Assembly: GCF_024519315.1 (NCBI RefSeq) | Contig: NZ_JANIIC010000011.1 | Coordinates: 1-64,000 of the forward strand | Direction of reading: 5' to 3' | Origin: Streptomyces malaysiensis subsp. samsunensis | GTDB taxonomy: Bacteria > Actinomycetota > Actinomycetes > Streptomycetales > Streptomycetaceae | Length of the DNA: 64,000 nt | Shown here: one piece after another, positions 55,642 through 64,000 of the stretch | How the letters are laid out: each line of letters begins with the position of its first letter | How positions within the stretch are numbered: position 1 is the stretch's first letter | Translations under genes and position numbers: made by a program | The notes under the pieces: model-generated | Databases searched by the model: none | Told to the model about the DNA's origin: nothing | The model's input: the letters and a program-made list of their open reading frames with translations, nothing else

Positions 55642-56491
55642 GGCTGCGCGCCGTCCACAGCTCGGGGAAGACGGTCTTGGCCGCGCGCTTCTCCAGCCAG
55701 GCGACCCCGGCCGAGCCGCCCGTCCCCGTCTTGGCGCCCATCGCCCGCCGGGTCGCCACCAGGTGGTCGTTGCGCCAGCGCCACACCAGCTCGGCGACCT
55801 CGGTGAGCGCCTCGCCGAGCCGGATCAGCTCACCGTCGCGCGGACCGGAGTAGATCTCCTCCCAGAGCCGCTCCACGCCCGGATCCGGTTCGTAGCGCAG
55901 GGCGGGATCGCGGTCCAGCGCGGACGCCGGGACGGCGAGGCCGCGGCGGGCGAGATAGCGCAGCACCTCGTCGTAGAGGCTGGGCTCGGTCAGCGCCTTC
56001 TCCAGTTCGGCGTGGACCTGCGGCGCGCCCCGGTGCGGGACGAGCATGGACGGGGACTTCTCGCCGAGCAGGAACTCCAGCCGCCGGTACATCGCCGACT
56101 GGAAGCCGGAGCCCTCGCCGAGCGCGGAGCGGTACGCGTTGAACTGGCCGGGGGTGAGATGGGCCAGTGGCGTCCAGGAGGCGTTGAGCGACTCCAGCTC
56201 GTAGGCCGAGCGCTGGAGCGCGGCCATCGCGGTGGGCAGATCGTCCTCGCGCAGCGCCTGCGCGGCGGTGTGCCACTCATGGACGAGGACGGTGAACCAC
56301 AGCTCCATGACCTGGGTGGTGACCAGGAACACCATCTCGCCGGGGTCGTCGGAGAGTGGGTGCTGGAGGTGGGTGAGCACGGACGCCTGGACGTAGTCCT
56401 CGTACGGGGTGGTGCCGTCGAAATCCAGATGAGGCGCTTCGGCCTCGGCCCCGCTCGGCGCGGCGTGTTCAGGGACAGGTTGCTGCGACAT
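55634..56491 (-). CDS. Tryptophan 2,3-dioxygenase
   Basis: This haem enzyme opens the tryptophan indole ring to N-formylkynurenine. The 285-residue protein shows the substrate-pocket start (YEDYVQASVLTHLQHPLSDD), VTTQVMELWFTVLVHEW, the block NAYRSALGEGSGFQSAMYRR, and the haem-ligand histidine in RNDHLVATRRAMGAKTGTGG (about residue 250). It is first in the kynurenine operon with kynureninase and formamidase. The operon supports tryptophan catabolism or supply of anthranilate to secondary metabolism. Confidence 0.95.
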   Translation of the reverse strand: MSQQPVPEHAAPSGAEAEAPHLDFDGTTPYEDYVQASVLTHLQHPLSDDPGEMVFLVTTQVMELWFTVLVHEWHTAAQALREDDLPTAMAALQRSAYELESLNASWTPLAHLTPGQFNAYRSALGEGSGFQSAMYRRLEFLLGEKSPSMLVPHRGAPQVHAELEKALTEPSLYDEVLRYLARRGLAVPASALDRDPALRYEPDPGVERLWEEIYSGPRDGELIRLGEALTEVAELVWRWRNDHLVATRRAMGAKTGTGGSAGVAWLEKRAAKTVFPELWTARSHV

Positions 56492-56775
56492 CGCATCTCC
56501 TGAGGTACTGCTCGCTACCGGGTAGCGGTCCGCCCCTTCCTCTCGGTCTCGGAGCTCCGGTCCCCTCGGGGCCCACAGCCAAAGGGGCCCCGCACCGCAT
56601 CATCCGCGCCGCACGGGCGATCGGCAAGTACGGAAGGGGCCCGTGGGGCATACGACACCCCACAGGCCCGGTGCGCCTCGTCACGCCTAAGCGGAGCCGA
56701 TTCAGCAGAGCCGAATCAACGGAGCCGAGCAGTTCAGAGGCGGCAGATCAGAAGCGGCGGATCACCAGCGGCGGA

Positions 56776-57189
56776 TCAGGAGAGCGTGTCCGCCGCGGTC
56801 GGGGAGCTCTCGCGCAGGAAGGTCGAGCAGCGCTCGTACTCCTCCTGCTCGCCGATGGCCTGCGCGGCGCGTGCGAGCGCGTGCAGGGCGCGCAGGAAGC
56901 CACGGTTGGGCTCATGCTCGAAGGGCACCGGGCCGTGGCCCTTCCAGCCGCTGCGGCGCAGGGCATCGAGTCCACGGTGGTAGCCCGTGCGGGCGTACGC
57001 GTAGGACTCGACCACCCGGCCGGCCTCGAATGCCTCGTCGGCGAGCTGCGCCCAGGCGAGCGAGGAGGCCGGGTACTTCGCGGCGACCTCGGACGGGGCC
57101 GCGCCGGAGGCGAGCAGCTCCCGGGGCTCGGGATCGTCGGGCAGATGGGTCGGGGGCGGTCCCCCGAGCAGGTTCTCGTGAATGGCCAT
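56776..57189 (-). CDS. DUF3151 domain-containing protein
   Basis: The 137-residue protein is the actinobacterial family DUF3151, recognised by HENLLGGPPPTHLPDDPEP at the start and GWKGHGPVPFEHEPNRGFLR near residue 85. It looks like a helical repeat of tetratricopeptide type (SSLAWAQLADEAFEAGRVVE), and the function is unknown. The ATG at 57189 is the conserved start; an upstream in-frame ATG at 57270 adds atypical sequence. Confidence 0.88.
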   Translation of the reverse strand: MAIHENLLGGPPPTHLPDDPEPRELLASGAAPSEVAAKYPASSLAWAQLADEAFEAGRVVESYAYARTGYHRGLDALRRSGWKGHGPVPFEHEPNRGFLRALHALARAAQAIGEQEEYERCSTFLRESSPTAADTLS

Positions 57190-57283
57190 GGGTTCCAGTC
57201 TGCCTGGTCCGGGGCCCCACCCGACACGCTCAAGCCATGTGGCCGTCGATCCGAGGGGCGCGTCCGGCACGAAGTGGGCGCGC

Positions 57284-57365
57284 GGGTCAGGTGCGAAGAG
57301 GACGCGGGTCAGGTGCGGAGACGGCGCGAGTCACGTGCGAAGACGGCACGGGTCAGGTGCGGGGG
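57284..57365. repeat. 22-bp tandem repeat at transporter 3' end
   Basis: Units start at 57284, 57306 and 57328, with a partial fourth at 57350. Each resembles GGGTCAGGTGCGAAGAGGAC plus two bases. The last partial unit contains the stop of the DHA2 exporter gene (57353). Confidence 0.85.
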
Positions 57366-59014
57366 CCTTCCTCGCCCGGGTCCAGGGGCGGCGCGCCCAC
57401 ACCGCAGTGATATGTGCACTCGGGGCGGCACGGCGGCCGCTCCGCCCGCCGCGCGGCGACCTCGGCCCCCTCCGGCGCCACGACCGGCTCCACGCGAGGC
57501 TCCGCACCCGCTTCCGCCTCCGGCACACCCGCTTCCATCCCCGGCCCCGCGACCGCCTCCGCGCCCGGCTCCGGGCCCGCCTGCTCCAGGGCGCTCGAGC
57601 TCACCGTGCGCCACGCGATGACCGCGCCCAGCACCAGCACCCCGGCACAGATCGGCATCGCCCGCCGGAAGGTGTCCGCGAACGCGTCCGCCGATCGGTA
57701 CGCCTCCGGGCCCATCCCCGCGAGCAGCGGCAGCGCCGCCACCGCGACCAGGCCCGCCGCGCGGGCCGCCGCGTTGTTGACCCCGCTGGCCAGACCCGCG
57801 CGGGCGACGTCCACCGAGGCCAGGACGGTCGCGGTGAGCGGGGCGACCACGACCACCATGCCCATGCCCAGCACCACCAGCGCGGGCAGGATGTCCCGCC
57901 AGTACACCGCCCCCACCCCGGCCCGGGTCATCAGCAGCATCCCCGCCGCGCACAGCAGCGGGCCGACGGTCAGCGGGATCCGCGGGCCGATGCGCTTGCC
58001 CAGCTCGCCCGAACGGGCCGACAGCAGCAGCATCAGCATGGTCGTGGGCAACAGCGCGGTACCGGCGACGAGCGCGGAGTAACCCACGACCACCTGGAGG
58101 TCGAGCACCGAGAGGAAGAAGAAGCCGCCGAAGGCCGCGTAGACGCACAGGGTCACCGCGTTGACGGCGGTGAACTGGTGCGAGGAGAAGATGGAGAGCG
58201 GCAGCATCGGTTCGCGCAGCCTCCGCTCCACGGCGACGAAGACCGCTCCCAGCGCCAGCCCGGCGACGGCCGGAACCACCACGGCGGGCGAGGCGCCCTT
58301 CTGCGGCGCGGCGATCAGCGCATAGGTCACCAGGCCGAGGGCCGCCGCCCCCAGCACCGCGCCGAGCACGTCGAACCGGCCGTGTGCCCGCGGATCGCTG
58401 GTCTCCGGTACGTGGCGCAAAGCGACCGGCACACACACCGCCGCCAGTGGCACATTGATGAAGAACACCCAGCGCCAGCCGGGCCCGTCCACCAGCCAGC
58501 CGCCGAGGAACGGCCCGATCGCCGCCCCGATCCCGCCGAAGCCGGACCACAGCCCGATCGCCCGCGCCCGGTCATCGGGGTGGATCACCGACTGGATCAG
58601 CGCCAGCGACCCGGGGGTGAGCAGCGCCCCGCCGATGCCCTGGAACGCACGCGCGGCGATCAGCACCCCGGCGTTCGGCGCCAGCCCGCACGCCAGCGAG
58701 GCCAGCGCGAACCACACCACCCCGGTGACGAACACCCGCCGCCGCCCGAACCGGTCCCCGAGCGACCCGCCGAGCAGGATCAGCCCGGCGAGGGTGAGCA
58801 TGTAGGCGTTGACGGTCCACTGCAAGACGGCGAGATCGGCGCCCAGGTCGAGCCCGATGCGCGGCAGGGCGACATTGACGACGGTGCTGTCGAGGAGGGC
58901 CATGGCGGAGCCCAGCACGGTGGTGAACACAAGCCACCGCCCGGCCGGCACGGACAGTGGTACCGGCCGACCGGTCCCCGGAGCGTGCCCCGCTCCGGGC
59001 GTGGAGCCGCCCAT
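57353..59014 (-). CDS. MFS drug exporter, DHA2 (14-helix) family
   Basis: The protein has 14 predicted membrane helices and DHA2 motifs: LDSTVVNVALPRIGLDLGA in TM1, LLGGSLGDRFGRRRVFVTGV after TM2 and GAAIGPFLGGWLV (motif C) in TM5. Such H+-driven exporters expel drugs or metabolites. The C-terminal 75 residues are an acidic Glu/Pro/Ala tail ending in a Cys/His cluster (CRPECTYHCG), unusual for the family. The ATG at 59014 is the most likely start, though its ribosome site is weak and an ATG at 59056 is possible. The frame stays open to 59191. Confidence 0.9.
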   Translation of the reverse strand: MGGSTPGAGHAPGTGRPVPLSVPAGRWLVFTTVLGSAMALLDSTVVNVALPRIGLDLGADLAVLQWTVNAYMLTLAGLILLGGSLGDRFGRRRVFVTGVVWFALASLACGLAPNAGVLIAARAFQGIGGALLTPGSLALIQSVIHPDDRARAIGLWSGFGGIGAAIGPFLGGWLVDGPGWRWVFFINVPLAAVCVPVALRHVPETSDPRAHGRFDVLGAVLGAAALGLVTYALIAAPQKGASPAVVVPAVAGLALGAVFVAVERRLREPMLPLSIFSSHQFTAVNAVTLCVYAAFGGFFFLSVLDLQVVVGYSALVAGTALLPTTMLMLLLSARSGELGKRIGPRIPLTVGPLLCAAGMLLMTRAGVGAVYWRDILPALVVLGMGMVVVVAPLTATVLASVDVARAGLASGVNNAAARAAGLVAVAALPLLAGMGPEAYRSADAFADTFRRAMPICAGVLVLGAVIAWRTVSSSALEQAGPEPGAEAVAGPGMEAGVPEAEAGAEPRVEPVVAPEGAEVAARRAERPPCRPECTYHCGVGAPPLDPGEEGPRT

Positions 59015-59267
59015 ACCTGGATCATCCCCTGCGTTGCCCCTGTGAGGCCAGCCCATGGGTGCGGCGCCCGCCGTTCCCTGTCGCGGCCCGGGGGCCGATT
59101 GTGCCCACGGTTCCTCCCCCGGCCACCACCGGGGAGGTGCCCCCGCGGCTACCGCTGGGAGGTGGCCCCTCCGCGGAACGGTCGCCCACAACCGGCTTCC
59201 GTGACCGCGAACGGGCCCGGCGACTCGCCGTGAAGGCGAGCGCCGGGCCCGGTGGAGCCGGGAAGAA

Positions 59268-60290
59268 CTACTTCAGCTTCGTCCCCGTGGACCGAAGGTG
59301 CGAACAAGCCTTGGTGACCCGTTCGGCCATCCCCGTCTCGGCCAGCTTGCCCCAGCTCCGCGGGTCGTAGGTCTTCTTGTTGCCGACCTCGCCGTCGACC
59401 TTCAGCACCCCGTCGTAGTTGCGGAACATGTGGTCCGCGACCGGGCGGGTGAAGGCGTACTGGGTGTCCGTGTCGAGGTTCATCTTCACCACGCCGTTCT
59501 CCAGCGCGGTGCGGATCTCCTCCTCCGTGGAGCCGGAGCCGCCGTGGAAGACGAAGAAGAACGGGTCCTGCTTGCCGTACTTCGCGGCGACACCGTCCTG
59601 GAGCTCACGCAGCAGCTCCGGGCGGAGGACGACATTGCCCGGCTTGTAGACGCCGTGGACGTTGCCGAAGGAGGCGGCCAGCAGGTAGCGGCCCTTGTCG
59701 CCCAGGCCGAGGGCCTCGGCGGTGCGCAGGGCGTCGTCGACCGTCGTGTAGAGCTTGTCGTTGATCTCGTGCGTGACGCCGTCCTCCTCGCCACCGGTCG
59801 GGGTGATCTCGACCTCGAGGATGATCTTCGCCTTGCCCGCCTCGGCGAGCAGCTCCTGCGCGATGTCGAGGTTGTCGGCGAGCGTCTCGGCGGAGCCGTC
59901 CCACATATGGGACTGGAACAGCGGGTTCTGGCCCTTCTCGACACGCTCCCGCGAGATCTTGATCAGCGGACGGACATAGCCGTCCAGCTTGTCCTTGGGG
60001 CAGTGGTCGGTGTGCAGGGCGATGTTGACCGGGTACTTCTCGGCGACGACATGCGCGAACTCGGCGAGACCGACGGCACCGCTGACCATGTCCTTCTTGT
60101 ACTGGCCACCCAGGAACTCGGCACCACCGGTGGAGATCTGGACGATGCCGTCGCTCTCCGCCTCGGCGAAGCCGCGCAGGGCGGCGTGCAGAGTCTGCGT
60201 CGAGGTCACGTTGATCGCCGGGTAGGCGAACTTGCCCGCCTTCGCCCGGTCGAGCATCTCGTTGTAGATCTCAGGGGATGCGATGGGCAT
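59268..60290 (-). CDS. fbaA: Fructose-bisphosphate aldolase, class II
   Basis: The class II zinc aldolase cleaves fructose 1,6-bisphosphate in glycolysis and runs in reverse in gluconeogenesis. Zinc ligands are in NIALHTDHCPKDKLDGY (about residue 95), with FGNVHGVYKPGNVVL and FHGGSGSTEEEI further on. The 340-residue length is standard for the long class IIA form. It is a single-gene unit whose promoter lies beside parS. Confidence 0.96.
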   Translation of the reverse strand: MPIASPEIYNEMLDRAKAGKFAYPAINVTSTQTLHAALRGFAEAESDGIVQISTGGAEFLGGQYKKDMVSGAVGLAEFAHVVAEKYPVNIALHTDHCPKDKLDGYVRPLIKISRERVEKGQNPLFQSHMWDGSAETLADNLDIAQELLAEAGKAKIILEVEITPTGGEEDGVTHEINDKLYTTVDDALRTAEALGLGDKGRYLLAASFGNVHGVYKPGNVVLRPELLRELQDGVAAKYGKQDPFFFVFHGGSGSTEEEIRTALENGVVKMNLDTDTQYAFTRPVADHMFRNYDGVLKVDGEVGNKKTYDPRSWGKLAETGMAERVTKACSHLRSTGTKLK

Positions 60291-60426
60291 CTGACCGCTC
60301 CTTGTATGTGCGGGTTAGTCGTACTTGGCCCTGACCTAGGGGCGACGTCATCGTCGGGGCCATAATTCCAGACTCCGTCGATTGCTCCACACGGCGCACG
60401 CCGAGACCACACGGACGGGGGTGGGG

Positions 60427-60440
60427 GTTTCACGTGAAAC
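60427..60440. promoter_or_regulatory. parS site for ParB
   Basis: GTTTCACGTGAAAC is a perfect 14-bp palindrome identical to the Streptomyces parS consensus bound by ParB in chromosome segregation. It lies in the gap between fbaA and pyrE. Streptomyces parS sites cluster around oriC, so the window should be origin-proximal. Confidence 0.93.
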
Positions 60441-60462
60441 CTCCCGCCTCTCCCACCCTCGC

Positions 60463-60521
60463 AGGAATCAGCTCAGCAGGAATCCGCTCAGCGGGAATCA
60501 GCTCAGCAGGATTCATTCGGC
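60463..60521. repeat. 15-bp tandem repeat beside pyrE stop
   Basis: Three copies of AGGAATCAGCTCAGC with single changes start at 60463, 60478 and 60493; a divergent fourth runs to 60521. Confidence 0.85.
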
Positions 60522-60525
60522 AGAT

Positions 60526-61065
60526 TCAGCCCAGTCCGAGGTCGGCAAGCGAGTACGCCGGGAGATACGCCAGCCCGGCGTCCGCGATCGCCGACGCGGC
60601 GCCGCGCTCGACGATCGTCGCGACCGCGACGACCTCCGCTCCCGCCTCCCGCGCCGCCTCCACCGCGGTCAGCGGCGAACCGCCGGTGGTGGAGGTGTCC
60701 TCGACCACCAGCACCCGGCGGCCCGCGATATCCGGGCCCTCGATCCGCCGCTGCATCCCGTGCGTCTTCTGGGCCTTGCGGACCACGAAGGCGTCGAGCC
60801 GGCGCCCGCGCGCGGCGGCCACATGCAGCATGGACGTGGCCACCGGGTCGGCGCCCAGCGTCAGCCCGCCCACCGCGTCGTACTCCAGATCGGCCGTGGT
60901 GTCGAGCATGACCTGGCCGACCAGCGGCGCGGCCTCGGCGTCCAGGGTGATCCGGCGCAGGTCGATGTAGTAGTCGGCCTCACGCCCGGAGGAGAGGGTC
61001 ACCTTGCCGTGGACCACGGCCTTGTCCTTGATCTGCTGCCGCAGGGCGTCACGCGCATCGCTCAT
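60526..61065 (-). CDS. pyrE: Orotate phosphoribosyltransferase
   Basis: PyrE couples orotate to PRPP to form OMP in pyrimidine synthesis. The PRPP motif VLVVEDTSTTGGS lies near residue 120 and the catalytic loop RKAQKTHG near 97; VHGKVTLSSGREADYYIDLR is the usual N-terminus. Length is about 179 residues. An ATG at 61071 two codons earlier is also possible; the second (MSDARDALRQQ) matches relatives better. Confidence 0.95.
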   Translation of the reverse strand: MSDARDALRQQIKDKAVVHGKVTLSSGREADYYIDLRRITLDAEAAPLVGQVMLDTTADLEYDAVGGLTLGADPVATSMLHVAAARGRRLDAFVVRKAQKTHGMQRRIEGPDIAGRRVLVVEDTSTTGGSPLTAVEAAREAGAEVVAVATIVERGAASAIADAGLAYLPAYSLADLGLG

Positions 61066-61174
61066 GCGCATGAGCTTATGCGGTGGCCCCGGTAACCCCC
61101 CAAGCCACTCCGCCTCCGTCAGCCGGCTCAGCCCCGTCAGACCGCTCCGCCTCCCCCAAGCCGCTCCGCCTCCG

Positions 61175-62011
61175 TCAGGCCAGTGCGCGCCAGCTCCAGG
61201 TCATGGAGATCTCCAGCGGATCGATGGGGGTGACCAGGCGCGGCATGAGGTTGAGCCCGTTCGGCGGGCCGGACTGCGGTTCGACGCACACCGCCTCCGC
61301 CTGCTCGTCGTAGATGACCACCCACTCCGTCCGGCTGGTGACCTTCAGCTCGAGCCGGCCGGGCCAGGTGAGCGTCACGTCCACCCCCTGCGGCATGCCG
61401 AAGCAGTCGTCCCAGGGGCCGGGCCTGGGCGCGATCCGGCGGCCGGTGGGGAGGTGGTCCTCCCCGCGCTCCTCCTGCCATGCGGCGTCGAAGGCGATCT
61501 CGGCATCGGCGCCGCCCTCGCCCAGGTTCCGCAGGAACCACGGGTGCCAGCCCGCCTGCGCCGGGAAGGAATCGCCCTCGGTCTCCACGCTCATGGTGAC
61601 GGTCAGGCTGTCCGGGGAGAGCTCGAAGGTCTGGGTGACCCGGCCCTCGTACGGCCAGGGGTCGGCGAGGTCGTAGGTGAACGCCGCGCTGGACTGCCCG
61701 GTGCCGGCCGGGCTCCATGCGACGTTCCGGCCGGTGCCATGGATCGCGTGCGGCGGGGAGTTGACGGGCAATTGGTGGGTCCGCCCGCCGTTGCGGAACC
61801 GGCCCAGCGCGGTACGGCCGCACCACGGCACCATCGGGAACGACCCGAACCGCGGGCCCTGCCGCAGCAGCTCCGTACCGCCGATGCGCAGTGAACCGAT
61901 ACGGCAGCCGTTCTCGGGTGAGACGGTCAGCTCGGCGTCCCCGGCGGTCAGCCGGACGCCCCTGGTCTCCGCTGTCTCTTCGGTCGTCACAACTACCGAC
62001 CCTATGCGCAT
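61175..62011 (-). CDS. Aldose 1-epimerase-like protein
   Basis: The 278-residue protein is a galactose-mutarotase-like beta-sandwich. GSFPMVPWCGRTALGRF near residue 58, PPHAIHGTGRNVAW near 87 (His general acid) and QAGWHPWFLRNLG near 150 match the family, with the catalytic acid near the C-terminus in VCVEPQSGPPNGLN. Substrate sugar is unknown. The start could be the ATG at 62011 or a nearby GTG. It begins five bases before the stop of the SRPBCC gene, so the two are probably co-transcribed. Confidence 0.85.
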   Translation of the reverse strand: MRIGSVVVTTEETAETRGVRLTAGDAELTVSPENGCRIGSLRIGGTELLRQGPRFGSFPMVPWCGRTALGRFRNGGRTHQLPVNSPPHAIHGTGRNVAWSPAGTGQSSAAFTYDLADPWPYEGRVTQTFELSPDSLTVTMSVETEGDSFPAQAGWHPWFLRNLGEGGADAEIAFDAAWQEERGEDHLPTGRRIAPRPGPWDDCFGMPQGVDVTLTWPGRLELKVTSRTEWVVIYDEQAEAVCVEPQSGPPNGLNLMPRLVTPIDPLEISMTWSWRALA

Positions 62012-62015
62012 ACGC

Positions 62016-62909
62016 TCATCGGCGGCGGCGAAGTACGCGACGGCCCACGACGACGACCGAGGCGAGCACGACGGCCGCGGCGGGCGCGGCCCAGCGCAGT
62101 GCGACGCTGGTGGAGACGGTCTCGGGCGCGGGGACCGGGGCGTAGCGGCCGCGCGGCGGGGCGTGGTCGACCTCCTCGGTGGACCGGCCGATCATCGTGC
62201 GGCGGGCGTGGGCGGCCTCGGCCGGGGGCTCCTCGTCCAGGTCATCGAGATCGCCGAGGTCGCCGAAGCCGACGGGCTCCTCGACGGCGTCCGCCTCGTC
62301 GAGATCCTCGAGATCGCCGACGTCGTCGAGGTCCGTGTCGTCGGCCGACAGCGGAAGCTCGGCCTCGGTCGGCAGCCCGGACTCCTCCGCGGCGGCGGCG
62401 CCCGGGGCCGCGCCCGCATCGGTGGCCTCGTCGGTGGGCGCGCCGGGGACCTCGTCCTCGGTGGGCGCGGGGATCGGGGACGCCTCCAGCCCGGCCGCGA
62501 GCGCCGAGGCGAACCGGTCCAGCAGGCGGCGGGCCACCGTCGCGGCCGCCTCCTCGTCGAACTCGGCCAGCCGCCCCTCGCTGTGGACCGTCCCGGCGCA
62601 GATCAGCTCCGTACCGCCCGCGACGGGCTTCGGCGTCACGGTCAGCGCCAGCTTCACCGAGCCGCTGCCACGCGCCTCTGTGCCCTCGCCCTCGACCTCG
62701 AACGCGTCGGCGCGCGGGACGACGCGCAGCGAGCCGCGGTAGGTGATGGTGGACCCGCCGATGCGCAGCCGCAGCCGGCCGGCGAGCGGCCCGGCGGCCT
62801 CATCGGCGTCCTGCTGGAGCCCGGGAACGCAACGAGCGACGCGGGCGGGCTCCGCGAGCGCCAGCCGGACGGTGTCGACAGGAAACGGAACGAACACCTC
62901 ATGCTCCAT
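62016..62909 (-). CDS. SRPBCC (CoxG-like) protein with C-terminal membrane anchor
   Basis: The first 150 residues have the SRPBCC/START-like fold seen in CoxG proteins (MEHEVFVPFPVDTVRLALAE; RVARCVPGLQQDADE), a hydrophobic ligand cavity. A 110-residue acidic, Asp/Glu-rich linker with DLDDL-type repeats follows, then one membrane helix (ALRWAAPAAAVVLASVVVVG, about 269-288) and a basic tail. The domain is thus tethered to the membrane on the cytoplasmic side. No carbon monoxide dehydrogenase genes are present, so the role is open. Confidence 0.8.
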   Translation of the reverse strand: MEHEVFVPFPVDTVRLALAEPARVARCVPGLQQDADEAAGPLAGRLRLRIGGSTITYRGSLRVVPRADAFEVEGEGTEARGSGSVKLALTVTPKPVAGGTELICAGTVHSEGRLAEFDEEAAATVARRLLDRFASALAAGLEASPIPAPTEDEVPGAPTDEATDAGAAPGAAAAEESGLPTEAELPLSADDTDLDDVGDLEDLDEADAVEEPVGFGDLGDLDDLDEEPPAEAAHARRTMIGRSTEEVDHAPPRGRYAPVPAPETVSTSVALRWAAPAAAVVLASVVVVGRRVLRRRR

Positions 62910-63370
62910 AGGTCAAGACAGTACCCATCGCACGTTCCCTGAGACCCGTTCCCGGTCAACTTTCCGGCGCGCCGCCACAGGCTGGCCATCGCGACCTTGC
63001 CCCCGCGGGGCCCGCGCTGCCCGCGGCGCGCACCCCCATCAGGCATGGGCCGAGGGCGCGCGCCCCCAGCGTGCGGGCGGACACCGGCGCCCGAGCGCCG
63101 ACCCGCACGCCTGCCCGGGACGCGGGCCCGCGCCCGTGCCCGTGCCCGCGTCCCGGAGGTCCGTGCGGCGCGTGCCCGACAGGGCGTCCTCACCCCCACC
63201 GAGCGCCCCGCTCGGAGAGAGGCGGCCCACAAACCGCGGCGAGCCACAGACCGTGACAGACCACAGACCGACCACAGACCATGACCGACCAAAGACCGCG
63301 ACCGACCACAGACCGCGACGGGCCACAAACCGCGACGGGCCACAAACTCAAGGTGCCCTGCGCGGGCTCC
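62910..63370. other. Repetitive intergenic region with hairpin
   Basis: No gene is seen in 461 bp. A 13-bp perfect stem (CCGGGACGCGGGC and complement) lies at 63115-63156 and may terminate the minus-strand gene on the right. At 63225-63350 are degenerate repeats of GACCACAGACCG, including two perfect 17-bp copies of CGCGACGGGCCACAAAC. Confidence 0.6.
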
Positions 63371-64000
63371 TCACTCCCCGTAGCGCGGATGCATCAACGT
63401 CGAAGGGGGCAGCCCCGACTCCCGGCCCCGCTCGGCCGCGCGGCGGGCCGCCCGCAGCCCCTCCTCCGTCAGCGAGCGGGGCCGCGGGCTGTGCGCGGCC
63501 AGCCGCAGCCCCACCGGAGAGCGCGCCGCCAGCACAAAGCCCCAGTCGTGCGGGCGGCCACGGCCGGGGCCGGGCGCATCGATCACGTAGGGCGCGGTCC
63601 GCAGCCCGACCGATCGCATCGTCGCGTCCACCGTCCAGAACGCCCGCGGATCGGGCTCCAGCGGCCCGGCGTGGACCACCAGCCGGCCGCCGGGGGCCAG
63701 CGCCCGCTCGGCCAGACCGTAGAACTCCTGGGAGTAGTACTTGGTGCTCGGGGTGAGCTCGGGAGCGGGCAGATCGCAGACCACCACGTCGTACGCCATG
63801 GGCCGGCGCAGCCAGTCGAAGGCGTCCGCCGTCACCGCCCGCACCCGCGGATCGCGGTAGGCGCCGCCATTGAGCGCGGACAGGCCCGGATCCAGCCGGG
63901 CCAGCCGCACCACCTCCGCGTCGCGCTCCACGACGGTCACCGACCGGACCCCCGCGTACCGCAGGATCTCGCGCGCCGCGAGCCCGTCGCCCCCGCCCAG
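63371..64000 (-). CDS. Spermidine synthase-like protein (5' end outside window)
   Basis: The reading frame is open to the window edge, where it encodes [17 protein letters not shown] followed by [15 protein letters not shown], the SAM/dcSAM-binding core of polyamine aminopropyltransferases. The active-site block [20 protein letters not shown] also fits (family D-x-x-x-P). About 210 C-terminal residues are present. The gene may be the long actinobacterial form with N-terminal membrane helices, which would lie beyond 64000. The Arg-rich C-terminus ([20 protein letters not shown]) is longer than in classical SpeE. Confidence 0.88.
   Translation of the reverse strand: MGGGDGLAAREILRYAGVRSVTVVERDAEVVRLARLDPGLSALNGGAYRDPRVRAVTADAFDWLRRPMAYDVVVCDLPAPELTPSTKYYSQEFYGLAERALAPGGRLVVHAGPLEPDPRAFWTVDATMRSVGLRTAPYVIDAPGPGRGRPHDWGFVLAARSPVGLRLAAHSPRPRSLTEEGLRAARRAAERGRESGLPPSTLMHPRYGE

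Overview
The window is high-GC DNA with strongly G/C-ending codons, GTG starts and GGAGG-type ribosome sites. Its gene set (bldC, an Lsr2-type nucleoid protein, DUF3073, DUF6274, valine dehydrogenase, many eukaryotic-type kinases and histidine kinases) points to a Streptomyces chromosome. A perfect 14-bp ParB site (parS) at 60427 suggests the origin-proximal core rather than an arm.

Layout. 1-1423: the right end of an integrated element, with a lower-GC TIGR02391 gene and a 3' tRNA-Phe fragment that looks like an attachment-site half. 1502-9849: a frameshifted MHS transporter, a DUF1152 protein, a small tRNA-like RNA with its own promoter and terminator, a YhgE-like membrane protein, the helicase HrpA and tRNA-Asp. 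9969-14178: DUF6274, bldC, a conserved protein, valine dehydrogenase and DUF3073. 14283-31901: purine genes purM-purF, purL-purQ-purS, purC and purD on the minus strand, interleaved with lsrL, three tRNA-Gly genes (one aberrant, UCC), an orphan-looking response regulator, an FAD oxidoreductase, a dimethylformamidase-like protein and a degenerate M48-like membrane protein. 31902-33237: a gene-free, highly repetitive 1.3 kb with long inverted repeats. 33238-42738: a SLATT protein, a GntR regulator, a class III aminotransferase and two tandem Ser/Thr kinases. 42852-64000: purA, a diacylglycerol-kinase-like protein, a GbsR-regulated ABC exporter, a P450, a two-component pair, the kynurenine operon (formamidase, kynureninase, tryptophan dioxygenase), DUF3151, a DHA2 exporter, fructose-bisphosphate aldolase, parS, pyrE, an epimerase, an SRPBCC membrane protein and the 3' part of a spermidine-synthase-like gene that runs off the window.

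How it fits together. Eight de novo purine genes (purM, F, L, Q, S, C, D, A) and pyrE give this segment a nucleotide-supply theme. PurL, PurQ and PurS form one FGAM synthase encoded in overlapping genes. The kynurenine genes convert tryptophan to anthranilate.

Two things stand out. First, there is a pair of non-standard tRNA-Gly-like RNAs (4297-4365 and 22620-22691). Both carry GTGC instead of GTTC in the T arm and both keep glycine acceptor features, which recalls the non-proteogenic glycine tRNAs used for cell-wall bridges. Second, the window is unusually rich in short tandem repeats, many of them in frame inside otherwise conserved genes (HrpA, kynurenine formamidase, the YhgE-like protein).
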